Of a DNA stretch of 40,515 nucleotides, positions 26,744-34,879 are shown in pieces. The notes under the pieces are model-generated. The model was not told where the DNA came from and made no database searches. It worked only from the letters and a program-made list of their open reading frames with translations. This stretch comes from Teichococcus vastitatis. Its GTDB lineage: Bacteria; Pseudomonadota; Alphaproteobacteria; Acetobacterales; Acetobacteraceae. Position 1 is the first letter of the stretch. Each line of letters opens with the position of its first letter. Location: contig NZ_QXGS01000027.1 of the NCBI RefSeq assembly GCF_003604215.1, positions 1 to 40,515 on the forward strand. Direction: 5' to 3'. The position numbers and the translations under genes were made by a program.

Positions 26744-28372
26744 ATGTCCTCATCTCCCGTCGCCGCTTTCGCGCCACTCCGCCATCCTGCATTCCGTGCA
26801 CTCTGGATCGCCAACCTTGCCAGCAACACAGGGCTGTGGATCCAGAACACCGGCGCTGGCTGGCTGATGACCTCGCTCGATCCTTCGCCTGTCATGGTCA
26901 GCCTCGTACAGGCGGCTGCCATGTTGCCTGTTTTCCTGTTCGCCCTGCCTGGTGGCGCACTGGCCGATATCCTGGACCGGCGCGCCATTCTCATTGCTGC
27001 GCAGATCTGGATCGCCGCGGCCGGCCTGCTCCTCGCCGTCCTGGCAGCCCTGGGCCTGCTGGGCGCTTGGGGCTTGCTGGCCCTGACCTTCGCGATCGGC
27101 ACCGGGACCGCCGTGATTTTCCCCGCCTGGGCAGCGGCGACGCCCGAGCTGGTTCCGCAGGACGACCTTGTGCAGGCGGTCGCCCTGAACGGCGTGGGGT
27201 TCAACCTGGCACGCGCGCTGGGTCCGGCGCTCGGCGGCTTCGTGATGGCGGCGGCCGGGCCGACCGCGGCCTTCGCGCTGAACGCGGTGGGCTTTCTGGC
27301 TCTGCTCTGGGCGCTGGTTGCCTGGCGGCGCCCCGTGGAGCGTCGCTCCCAGCTTCCGCCGGAGCGCCTTCCATCCGCGGTGCGTGCGGGGCTGCGCTTT
27401 GCCACCGCTGTGCCGGCGATGCGCGCGGCGATCCTGCGCGCTTGCGCGTTCTTTTTTTTCGCCTCGGCCGTTTGGGCGCTGATGCCGCTGGTGATCCGGG
27501 AGGTGCTTGGCCTCGGTCCTGCCGCTTTCGGAGCGATGCTGGGCGTGGCCGGCTTCGGCGCCGTTGCCGCGGGAACGGTTCTGCCCATGATCAGGGAGCG
27601 CCTATCGCAGGGTCGGCTGGTGTTCTTCGCCTCCCTGCTGGCCTATGCTGCCATGGCATTGCTCGCTGTGTCCCGCCATTGGGCACCTGCGGCACTCGCC
27701 GTGCTGATCTTCGGCGCGGCCTGGCTCGCCGCCGGGAGCACCCTGGGTGCGGCCGCGCAGATGACGGCTCCGGCCTGGGTTCGCGCCCGCGCCCTGGGCG
27801 TTTATCACCTCGCCTTCTTCGGTGCCCTGGCCGCGGGATCGCTATTGTGGGGATGGGTGGGAACCAGGGTAGGAGTGCCGGCTGCCCTGCTCATCTGCGC
27901 CGGAAGCGGTGCCATCGCCGCGGTGGCCGTACGGCCGTGGCGCCTCGTGAACTTCGCGCAGGATCTGGCCCAGCGGGTCAAGGCGCGGCGGGGGGAGAAG
28001 GCCGCGACCCTCCTGCCCAAGGCGGAGGATCCGGCGTCCGTCCTGAAGGAGTTGCTGCACGACGATTCCGGTCGGGTGCTGGAGGTGGTCCGCTATCAGG
28101 TTGATCCGGATGACGTGGATGGCTTCCTGGCGGCCATGAAGCATGTCCGCGAGGTTCGCCTGCGGGCGGGAGCAGCAGGCTGGAGGCTCTACCGGGATCT
28201 GGCCCGGCCCGACTGCTTCACCGAACTCTGGGCGGTGGATTCATGGACCGAGTACCTGCGGCACACGGTTCGTTTGGACGAGGTGGACAGGGCGGCGCTG
28301 GCCCTGGTCGTGGAGATGCACCGTGGCGGGCAGGGCCCGGAGGCGTCCCGTCACCTGAATGTTGAACCATGA
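26744..28372 (+). CDS. MFS exporter fused to a C-terminal antibiotic-biosynthesis-monooxygenase-like domain
   Basis: This 542-aa protein begins FAPLRHPAFRALWIANLASN, typical of the MFS_3/EntS-like group of exporters. The first about 405 residues contain repeated hydrophobic helices consistent with 10-12 membrane spans and the loop GALADILDRRAIL between helices 2 and 3. A soluble domain of about 110 residues follows: VVRYQVDPDDVDGFLAAMKH, GAAGWRLYRDLARPDCFTELWAVDSW. This resembles dimeric alpha/beta-barrel (ABM-like) domains that bind or oxidise small molecules. The fusion suggests that a compound is recognised or modified at the membrane as it is exported (inference). The cargo is unknown. 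Confidence 0.88.
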   Translation: MSSSPVAAFAPLRHPAFRALWIANLASNTGLWIQNTGAGWLMTSLDPSPVMVSLVQAAAMLPVFLFALPGGALADILDRRAILIAAQIWIAAAGLLLAVLAALGLLGAWGLLALTFAIGTGTAVIFPAWAAATPELVPQDDLVQAVALNGVGFNLARALGPALGGFVMAAAGPTAAFALNAVGFLALLWALVAWRRPVERRSQLPPERLPSAVRAGLRFATAVPAMRAAILRACAFFFFASAVWALMPLVIREVLGLGPAAFGAMLGVAGFGAVAAGTVLPMIRERLSQGRLVFFASLLAYAAMALLAVSRHWAPAALAVLIFGAAWLAAGSTLGAAAQMTAPAWVRARALGVYHLAFFGALAAGSLLWGWVGTRVGVPAALLICAGSGAIAAVAVRPWRLVNFAQDLAQRVKARRGEKAATLLPKAEDPASVLKELLHDDSGRVLEVVRYQVDPDDVDGFLAAMKHVREVRLRAGAAGWRLYRDLARPDCFTELWAVDSWTEYLRHTVRLDEVDRAALALVVEMHRGGQGPEASRHLNVEP

Positions 28373-29270
28373 GCGAACGCGATACCCCCGTGGCGAGCCA
28401 GCTAGCGGCGCGGCCGAGGATGCGAAGATCGTCATGTCCCGGCAGGCATGAAGGATACGGGCGATCCGTGTGCAGATGGACAGATGGGCTGCGTGGCACC
28501 GATGGGTCACCGGTCATCCTGGAGGAGGCCGCTCGTGCGGCTGGCAGTCTCCGGCGGCCCATTCCGTGTCTTCCCTTCGTTCACATGGTCGCCTGAACGC
28601 CGCGGTCCCCGTCTTGCTCCCTGGCATGATGGCGCTCGGCGGAAAGTCCGAACGCATGGTGTTGGACGTGGCGAGAGAAGCTGGTCATGTGGGCGCCGCG
28701 CCGTGGAACCACAGGTAGCGTGACATGCGGCAATGGGGGTCGTCAGGCCGGCTGGCACTCTGGCGCCGGCAATGAAGCGGCGGTGTCTTGAGAAACCGGC
28801 AGCGTGCATGAGGGAAGGTGAGCACGCACCGGCCATCAGCACCAGTCGAGGCCCGTTCGGCGACAAGCTGCCCGAGGCTCTACGGCATGACCTACCAGAT
28901 CCGCGGTGGAATGCTTGAGCTTGGCCTTCTTCGCCTCAATCTGTGCCAGCTGGCGGATCTCGATCACGCCTATCCTGGAAAACCAAGTTTTGACCAACAG
29001 AAAACGGCCCGGAAATGCCGAGCTGGTGGCAGAATTCCTTCAATAAGGGCTGCCATCGGCCTGGAACAGGCCGATGGCGATCTGCCTGCTCACATCCGAT
29101 AGCGTTCCTGCCTCGCGGCAGCCTTCTCCCAGAGTCAGGGCGCCCTAGGCAGCAGCAGCCCGGATGGACCAGTCCAGCAGGTCAGGATCAGTGGCCGCGC
29201 CCGAGTTGAAATGGGACGTCCGCTCCTGCATATCGCGCACCGCAGCACCAACCTTTTGGGGAGAACCACG
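28373..29270. other. Long intergenic interval, no gene recognised
   Basis: Nearly 900 bp separate the exporter and htpG genes. Frames on both strands are short and lack ribosome-binding sites. A minus-strand stretch around 28900-28965 reads IRQLAQIEAKKAKLKHSTAD, which looks protein-like (helical, charged), but neither the start nor the rest of such a gene can be found. Degenerate mobile DNA is likely but not shown. Confidence 0.4.
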
Positions 29271-31106
29271 GTGAGCGAGACAGTGGAGCGGCACGAATTC
29301 AACGCCGAGGTTGGACGGCTTCTGGATCTCGTTGTTCACGCACTCTACTCCGAACGCGAGATCTTCCTGCGCGAGTTGGTGGCCAATGCCGCCGACGCTA
29401 TCGACAAGCGCCGCTTCGAAGCGCTGACCCAATCCGACCTGAGCGTGCCGGCTGATGCCAGGATCCGCATCGTGCCTGACAAGGAAGGCCGGCGCCTGAT
29501 CATCACTGATCCCGGTGTCGGCATGAGCAAGGCGGAGCTGGCGCAGAACCTAGGCACCATCGCGCGCTCCGGTACGCTGGCTTTCGCCCAGACGCTGGCC
29601 GAGAGCCAAGCGGCCGACAAGCCCAGCCTGATCGGCCAGTTCGGAGTCGGCTTCTATTCCGCCTTCATGGTGGCGGATCGGGTCGAGGTCACCTCCCGCC
29701 GCGCCGGCAGCGAGGAAGCCTGGACCTGGGCTTCCGACGGCCGCGGCGACTACACCCTGGCGACTGCCGCGCGGGCTGAGCCGGGCACCGATATCGTGCT
29801 GCACATCAAGGCCGATGCGGATGAGTATCTGGAACCTATCCGCCTGCAAACCATCATCCGCAAATGGGCGGACCACATCACCATCCCCATCACCGTTGCG
29901 CAGGATGGCAAGGACGAGCCGGCCAACGAAGGCACCGCCCTGTGGCGCAAGCCGAAATCCGAGGTGACCGAGGAAAGCTACACCGAGTTCTACCGCCATC
30001 TCGGCCATGTCTTCGATAAGCCCTGGGCCACGCTGCACTGGCGGGCAGAAGGCGCGCTGGATTTTTCCGCGCTGCTTTTCATTCCCGGCATGAAGCCGTT
30101 CCAGGCCGTGGAGGGCGATCGTGAGAGCCGCGTGCGCCTGCATGTGCGCCGGATGTTCATCACGGACCAGGCGGGACTGCTGCCGTCCTGGCTGCGTTTC
30201 GTCCACGGCGTCGTGGATACCGAGGATCTGCCCCTCAACGTCTCGCGCGAGATGCTGCAATCGACGCCGGTGCTGGCGCGCATCCGCCGTGCTGTCGCCA
30301 GCCGTGTGCTGTCGGAACTGAAGATGCGCGCCAAGGATAGCCAGGATTACGCGACGTTTTGGGAGAATTTCGGTGCGATCCTGAAGGAAGGGATCTGGGA
30401 GGATGCGGAAAGCCGCAAGGACATGGCGCCACTGCTCCGCTTCCGCTCTTCTGCCCTGGAGGGCTGGGTCTCCCTATCGGACTATGTCGCCCGGATGAAG
30501 CCGGAGCAGGACGCCATCTACATCCTGGTCGGCGACGACACCGAGGCTCTGTCAAAGTCGCCGCAGCTCGAAGGCTTCCGCGCCCGTGGCGTCGAGGTCC
30601 TGCTGATGGCCGACCAGATCGATACCTTCTGGCCAGAGCGGCTGGACAGCTTTGACGCCAAGCCGATCCGCAGCATCACCCAGGGCACCGTCGACCTTTC
30701 CAAGATCGCGCTTCCGCTGGAGGCCGATGAGGCCGCGGACCTTTCGAAGCTGATCCCGCAATTGAAGGAGGCGCTGAAAGCGGATGTGTCCGATGTGCGC
30801 GTCACGGACCGCCTGGTGGACAGCGCCGTGGTGCTGGCGGCGCCGCAGCACGGGCCGGATCTGCAGATGCAGCGGCTACTCCGCCGCGCCGGTCGCAGCG
30901 TCGGCTCGGATCTCGCGGTGCTGGAATTGAATCCACGCCACCCGCTGATCCGGAAGCTGGCCCAGCGAGCCGAAACGGCCGCCGACCTCACCGAGGCCGC
31001 CGGAACCCTGCTCGATCTCGCTCGCCTCCAGGATGGCGACAGCCCGCGCGACCCCGTGGCCTTCGCCCGCCGTGTCGCGGAAGCGCTGGCCGGCGAGCTT
31101 AGATAA
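29271..31106 (+). CDS. htpG: Molecular chaperone HtpG (Hsp90 family)
   Basis: This 611-aa protein is a full-length HtpG. The GHKL ATP site is intact: [16 protein letters not shown] (catalytic Glu in REL, Asn and Asp in NAADA), [15 protein letters not shown], and [15 protein letters not shown]. The middle-domain signatures are IPGMKPF and [12 protein letters not shown]. The GTG at 29271 is chosen because GGGGAGA precedes it and [19 protein letters not shown] aligns with the family N-terminus. It is an ATP-driven cytosolic folding chaperone. Presence on what seems to be a plasmid suggests a second copy beside a chromosomal one (inference). The DUF4112 gene follows after 71 bp. Confidence 0.95.
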   Translation: MSETVERHEFNAEVGRLLDLVVHALYSEREIFLRELVANAADAIDKRRFEALTQSDLSVPADARIRIVPDKEGRRLIITDPGVGMSKAELAQNLGTIARSGTLAFAQTLAESQAADKPSLIGQFGVGFYSAFMVADRVEVTSRRAGSEEAWTWASDGRGDYTLATAARAEPGTDIVLHIKADADEYLEPIRLQTIIRKWADHITIPITVAQDGKDEPANEGTALWRKPKSEVTEESYTEFYRHLGHVFDKPWATLHWRAEGALDFSALLFIPGMKPFQAVEGDRESRVRLHVRRMFITDQAGLLPSWLRFVHGVVDTEDLPLNVSREMLQSTPVLARIRRAVASRVLSELKMRAKDSQDYATFWENFGAILKEGIWEDAESRKDMAPLLRFRSSALEGWVSLSDYVARMKPEQDAIYILVGDDTEALSKSPQLEGFRARGVEVLLMADQIDTFWPERLDSFDAKPIRSITQGTVDLSKIALPLEADEAADLSKLIPQLKEALKADVSDVRVTDRLVDSAVVLAAPQHGPDLQMQRLLRRAGRSVGSDLAVLELNPRHPLIRKLAQRAETAADLTEAAGTLLDLARLQDGDSPRDPVAFARRVAEALAGELR

Positions 31107-31113
31107 GGAACAG

Positions 31114-31144
31114 GCGGCGCTGGCGATACTCCCCGGCGCCGCCA
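31114..31144 (+). terminator. Possible hairpin between htpG and the DUF4112 gene
   Basis: GGCGGCGC at 31114-31121 can pair with GCGCCGCC at 31137-31144 around a 15-nt loop. No T-run follows, so it may attenuate transcription or protect the RNA end rather than act as a classical terminator. Confidence 0.3.
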
Positions 31145-31177
31145 CGCGTTCTCTTGCGGTGTGAGGAGAGCGAGAGC

Positions 31178-31594
31178 ATGGGTGCAGGCACAGGCCACCA
31201 CCGTTCCACGTCGCCAGTGGAGTTCCCCGCCGGCAACGACCTGCGGATCGAGGGTGCGAGGCGGCGGCTGGAAGCCATTGCCCGCATCTTGGACAGCCGG
31301 TGGCGAATTCCCGGCACCGGCATCCGCTTCGGCGCCGATCCTGTTCTCAACCTGATCCCCGGCATCGGACTTCTTGCCTCCAAAGGGATCTCCATGTTTC
31401 TGATCTGGGAGGCGCGACGGCTGGGTGTGCCGACCGGCACACTGATGCGCATGGCGGGAAATCTGGGCCTGGACGCGCTGATCAGCGCCGTGCCGGTGCT
31501 GGGCTGGGCAGGGGACATGTTCTACCGTGCCAATCTGAAGAACATGCACCTGTTGCGGGAACATTTGGATCGCACCGGACCAAGTCCCCGCTGA
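31178..31594 (+). CDS. DUF4112 membrane protein
   Basis: This 138-aa protein matches the DUF4112 pattern: RRLEAIARILDSRWRIPGTG, then FGADPVLNLIPGIGLLASKG with a hydrophobic segment, and ALISAVPVLGWAGDMFYRAN with a second. Two membrane passages are likely. The function of the family is unknown. The ATG at 31178 has GAGGAGAG seven bases upstream. It lies downstream of htpG on the same strand and may be co-transcribed. Confidence 0.85.
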   Translation: MGAGTGHHRSTSPVEFPAGNDLRIEGARRRLEAIARILDSRWRIPGTGIRFGADPVLNLIPGIGLLASKGISMFLIWEARRLGVPTGTLMRMAGNLGLDALISAVPVLGWAGDMFYRANLKNMHLLREHLDRTGPSPR

Positions 31595-31814
31595 TCCGCC
31601 ACAGCTTGGCGCGACTTTCGCTGGCCTCGGTGGATTGCTGTCGGGGCGATGTGCCTTCGAAGGCCCCATCGGGCTGATCCGGAATCGATGGAATGGATGC
31701 CGAGAGGGATGTGGCGCTGGCGCTTCCCGGCACAGGCGGGAGGCTATTCTGTTTCCCCTTGTCCGTGCCGCCGCCGCGCCAGATCTCCTGTCCGCTGGCG
31801 AGATCAGCCTTGAG

Positions 31815-32783
31815 CTACGGCAAGGCCGGCAAACGTTGCACATCATAGAGGTACCGCTCCGGCAGGCCGAGGCGGCGGCAGGCCTGGGCTGGCGGGGCTT
31901 CAAGGAGGATCAGCCGGTCCGCCAGACTACCTGCCACCCGAAGCAGGCGGCGCTCCCAGGGCCACGGATGCGCATCGAGCATGAGCGTTTCACGGACGCA
32001 GGCGGGCAGGATGGCCAGGGCCGCGCGCACCATCAGCCGCTGCAAGGGGCGGAAGGGCGCGGGCAGCACAGGCGCGCGCCTTATGATGCTCAGGAACTCC
32101 CGAATGATCTCGGAAGGCTCCAGCAAGGGGCGCATGGCGGCGAACTGCGCCGTCATATCCGCAGTGGAGCGCGGTGCACCCGTGGCGCCGTAGAGCGCGG
32201 CGGCCGCTTCTGCTTCCTGCAGGAAACGGTTCCGGTCGCCTGCGCAGAGCGGACTGACATAGGCGTGATAGGCTTCGAGGAAGCCGTAGGATGCCGTGGC
32301 CTGAACCCAGTTCAGCAGAACCGGGTCCGTCGCGCTGTAGGGAATTCCAGCCTCCGTTCGGCCCTGCACCCGCGCATGCGCCTGCCGGATATGGGCGATC
32401 ATCGTCTCCGCCGCACCGCGCGCGGCGTAGACCGTCACCATCGCCGCCAATCCGGTTCGTTGCAGGCGCTGCACAGGCTCGCTGCGGAAGCTGGTGTGGT
32501 GCCAGACGCCGGCTCGGACACGAGGCTCCGCCAGTTCCAGCACCACCGCCGCGACGCCTCCGATAAAAAGTGCCAGTGGATTCTTGAAAATCTGCCAGGA
32601 CACGGAATCCGGCGGCACCAGGGCCATCTCGCCTGCGGGTCGGGAGAAATCGAGGGCCTGCATGCCTTCCGGTTGAAAAAAGCGCAGTGCCAAGCCCTCG
32701 ATCCCGTTCTGCGCTGGCGCAGGCAGAAGAAAGCCCTGCTGAGCGAGCCTCACCTTCGATGGGGCGGCGCGTTCGCTGGGCAT
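31815..32783 (-). CDS. Oxygenase MpaB family / DUF2236 protein
   Basis: This 322-aa protein belongs to the DUF2236 group that includes fungal MpaB and rubber oxygenase (Lcp), haem-binding oxygenases. Family features visible are the N-terminal PPDSVSWQIFKNPLALFIGG, RLQRTGLAAMVTVY, IRQAHARVQGR and the signature SATDPVLLNWVQATASYGFLEAY. It starts 3 bp after the stop of the exonuclease-like gene, so the two are translationally linked. No signal peptide is obvious. The substrate is unknown; oxidative cleavage of a lipid or terpenoid is what the family suggests. The 220 bp between 31595 and 31814 hold nothing recognisable. Confidence 0.82.
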   Translation of the reverse strand: MPSERAAPSKVRLAQQGFLLPAPAQNGIEGLALRFFQPEGMQALDFSRPAGEMALVPPDSVSWQIFKNPLALFIGGVAAVVLELAEPRVRAGVWHHTSFRSEPVQRLQRTGLAAMVTVYAARGAAETMIAHIRQAHARVQGRTEAGIPYSATDPVLLNWVQATASYGFLEAYHAYVSPLCAGDRNRFLQEAEAAAALYGATGAPRSTADMTAQFAAMRPLLEPSEIIREFLSIIRRAPVLPAPFRPLQRLMVRAALAILPACVRETLMLDAHPWPWERRLLRVAGSLADRLILLEAPPAQACRRLGLPERYLYDVQRLPALP

Positions 32784-32786
32784 CGG

Positions 32787-33332
32787 TCAGGCGGCGGCCC
32801 CGGCCGCTTCTGCCTGACGCCGCACGGAAAGCCAGAGCTGCAGCTCCTGGCGAGCATCGTCCACCGCCCGATGGGCTGGAATGCCTTGCCGGCTCTTGGC
32901 CTCCCGCGCCGCTTGCACCAGGAGATCGATCCGCTCTGCGCGGGCTTTCGCCGTCATCGAGGTTCGCTCCAGCACGGCAGAGGCGACGGCCCGATGTGCC
33001 TCCTCCGTATCGCGCAACCGCAGCGCATGGCGCGGCAGTCTGGCCGCTCGCAACAGCTTGCTGAGCCATTGACCATCCCAGGACGGGGCGGAGGCGAACA
33101 GATCATGTCCTGACAGAACGTCCAGCATGCGTCCAGCCACGGCGTCATGGGGTGTTCCCTCCCGCAGCAGGCGGTCGCGGCTGATGCCATGGATCTGTTC
33201 CGCCTGCGCATCCCATTCATCCCAGTCCGGCGCGGGGCGGATCAGATAGCCCTCTTCCGAGCCGTTCTCCGCCACCCAGCCGACTTCGATCGGAAAGCCT
33301 CGCTTGCCCAGGCTGCTGGCTTCGAAATCCAC
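32787..33332 (-). CDS. DnaQ-like 3'-5' exonuclease-fold protein
   Basis: This protein of about 181 aa begins VDFEASSLGKRGFPIEVGW, in which Asp and Glu correspond to exonuclease motif I (DxE). QIHGISRDRL and the C-terminal HRAVDDARQEL fit the later DEDDh motifs. It is short, the size of oligoribonuclease/RNase T relatives, and its substrate is not predictable. The start is uncertain: GTG at 33332 begins right at motif I, and in-frame codons upstream (CTG at 33344, giving LIVFVDFEAS) would restore the usual first beta-strand. A non-standard start or a mutated ATG is possible. MpaB follows after 3 bp. Confidence 0.75.
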   Translation of the reverse strand: MDFEASSLGKRGFPIEVGWVAENGSEEGYLIRPAPDWDEWDAQAEQIHGISRDRLLREGTPHDAVAGRMLDVLSGHDLFASAPSWDGQWLSKLLRAARLPRHALRLRDTEEAHRAVASAVLERTSMTAKARAERIDLLVQAAREAKSRQGIPAHRAVDDARQELQLWLSVRRQAEAAGAAA

Positions 33333-33375
33333 GAAGACGATCAGGACTCGCTATCCTCCGCGTGTGGATGCTGGG

Positions 33376-33546
33376 TCAGCTTCCTGATGGCTCAATTTCG
33401 GGCGAAATCTGCGTGCTCGGCCCATCGGGCGACTTCCGCACCTCATCCTCGGCCCCGACCCTTTGCTGCTCCAGGCGGGCCGCACGCTGGTCCAGGCTTT
33501 CGTCCTCGTCGGATGCGGGCTGCTCAGGCTTATTTGTGTCGCTCAT
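33376..33546 (-). CDS. Small acidic hypothetical protein (56 aa)
   Basis: ATG 33546 is preceded by AGGAAGGAG and opens a 56-codon frame rich in Glu, Asp, Gln and Pro (MSDTNKPEQPASDEDESLDQ, RAARLEQQR). It has no hydrophobic core and is probably disordered with a short central helix. It lies 43 bp upstream of the exonuclease gene in the same direction. I do not recognise a family. Confidence 0.55.
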   Translation of the reverse strand: MSDTNKPEQPASDEDESLDQRAARLEQQRVGAEDEVRKSPDGPSTQISPEIEPSGS

Positions 33547-33680
33547 CGCGGGCTCCTTCCTCATGAGGAAACGCATGATGCCGGGAATGGTGTCGCTGAA
33601 AAGCGCGACCAACTCGGCGGAACCTGGGCACAGGCGCGGTGTTGAATCGCGAAACCCTCAACTTGCCCAGTGAGTCCGCA

Positions 33681-34745
33681 ATGCCTGATCCAGCCAACAC
33701 CATCATCATCGCGGGCGCACAGGGCGTCATCGGCCGCGCCGCCGCGCAGCACTATCTGCGGCAGCCTGGAACCACCGTCTATGCCCTGTCCCGGCGCAGC
33801 GAAGGACATGTCGACGGCGTACGCCCGATTGCCGTTGATCTGCAGAACCCAGCCGATGTCAGGATGAAGCTCGGATCGATCACGGATGCGACCCATATCG
33901 TCTTCGGTGCCTATCTGGAGAAAGCAACGGCTGCCGAGAAAAGTGCGGTCAATCTGGAAATCCTACGTAATCTTCTGGATGTGGTGGAGCCCGCCAGTCC
34001 GGCGCTGGAGCACATCACCTTCTACCAAGGCGGAAAGGCTTACGGCGCAGATCTCGGTCCTTTCAAGACGCCCGCACGGGAGGACGATCCGCGACTGATG
34101 CCGCCCAATTTCTACTATGATCAGGAAGACCTGCTGAGGGAACGGCAGAAGGGCAGGCACTGGCACTGGACCGCGTTGCGGCCGGAGGCAGTTTGCGGCT
34201 TCGCCATCGGCAATCCCATGAATCTGACAATGGTGATCGCCATCTACGCCGCCATTTCGAAGGAACTGGGCCTCCCGCTTCGCTTCCCAGGAACGGAGGC
34301 CGCCTATCGCGCCCTTTACCAGGTCACATCGGCCAAGATCCTGGCTAGCGCGACGGAATGGGCTGGACGGGAACCCGCCGCCCGCAACCAGATCTTCAAC
34401 ATCACCAACGGCGATTATTTCCGGTGGGAACACCTCTGGCCGCGGATCGCACGGGCTTTCGACATGGAGGTGGCCTATCCCGTTCCAACGCCACTCACAA
34501 CCTATATGGCAGACAAGGAGCGCCTCTGGGACGGCATGGTGCAGAAATACGGACTACAACCACTTCCCTATGACAAACTGGTATCCTGGGCCTTCGGGGA
34601 TTTTATCTTCCAGAGCGGCTTCGACAATATCAGCAGCACCATCAAGGCGCGCCAGTGCGGATTTCACGACTGCATCGACACTGAAGACATGTTTGCCCTG
34701 TTTTTCGAGCATCTCAGACAGGAGAAAATTATTCCCCGCTTCTAA
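33681..34745 (+). CDS. PRISE-type (progesterone 5-beta-reductase/iridoid synthase-like) SDR
   Basis: This 354-aa extended SDR has the Rossmann motif IIAGAQGVIGRAA (9-21) and the signatures of the PRISE family: FYQGGKAYGADLGPFKTPARE with a conserved Lys (K119), PPNFYYDQEDLL with the catalytic Tyr (145-146), and HWTALRPEAVCGFAIGNPMN. PRISE enzymes reduce activated C=C bonds of enones with NADPH, and bacterial members have broad substrates. The ATG at 33681 is preferred to the upstream GTG (33639) because it begins right before the beta1 strand. It is transcribed alone, convergent with the GGDEF-EAL gene. Confidence 0.88.
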   Translation: MPDPANTIIIAGAQGVIGRAAAQHYLRQPGTTVYALSRRSEGHVDGVRPIAVDLQNPADVRMKLGSITDATHIVFGAYLEKATAAEKSAVNLEILRNLLDVVEPASPALEHITFYQGGKAYGADLGPFKTPAREDDPRLMPPNFYYDQEDLLRERQKGRHWHWTALRPEAVCGFAIGNPMNLTMVIAIYAAISKELGLPLRFPGTEAAYRALYQVTSAKILASATEWAGREPAARNQIFNITNGDYFRWEHLWPRIARAFDMEVAYPVPTPLTTYMADKERLWDGMVQKYGLQPLPYDKLVSWAFGDFIFQSGFDNISSTIKARQCGFHDCIDTEDMFALFFEHLRQEKIIPRF

Positions 34746-34831
34746 AGATATCCTGGACTGCCTCCTATGCCTTGAGGGACGATGCGTCTTCTGGGCTCCT
34801 TGCCTGGGGTCGATTTCTCCTGGAAAGCAGG

Positions 34832-34848
34832 GTCTCCCCGCCGGAGAC
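34832..34848. terminator. Small hairpin between convergent genes
   Basis: GTCTCC and GGAGAC (6-bp stem, 5-nt loop) lie between the PRISE reductase and the GGDEF-EAL gene. There is no clear T-run, so this is a weak candidate for a bidirectional terminator. Confidence 0.25.
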
Positions 34849-34879
34849 AAGCTTGATCCTTGCAGCAGGAGGTCAGCGC

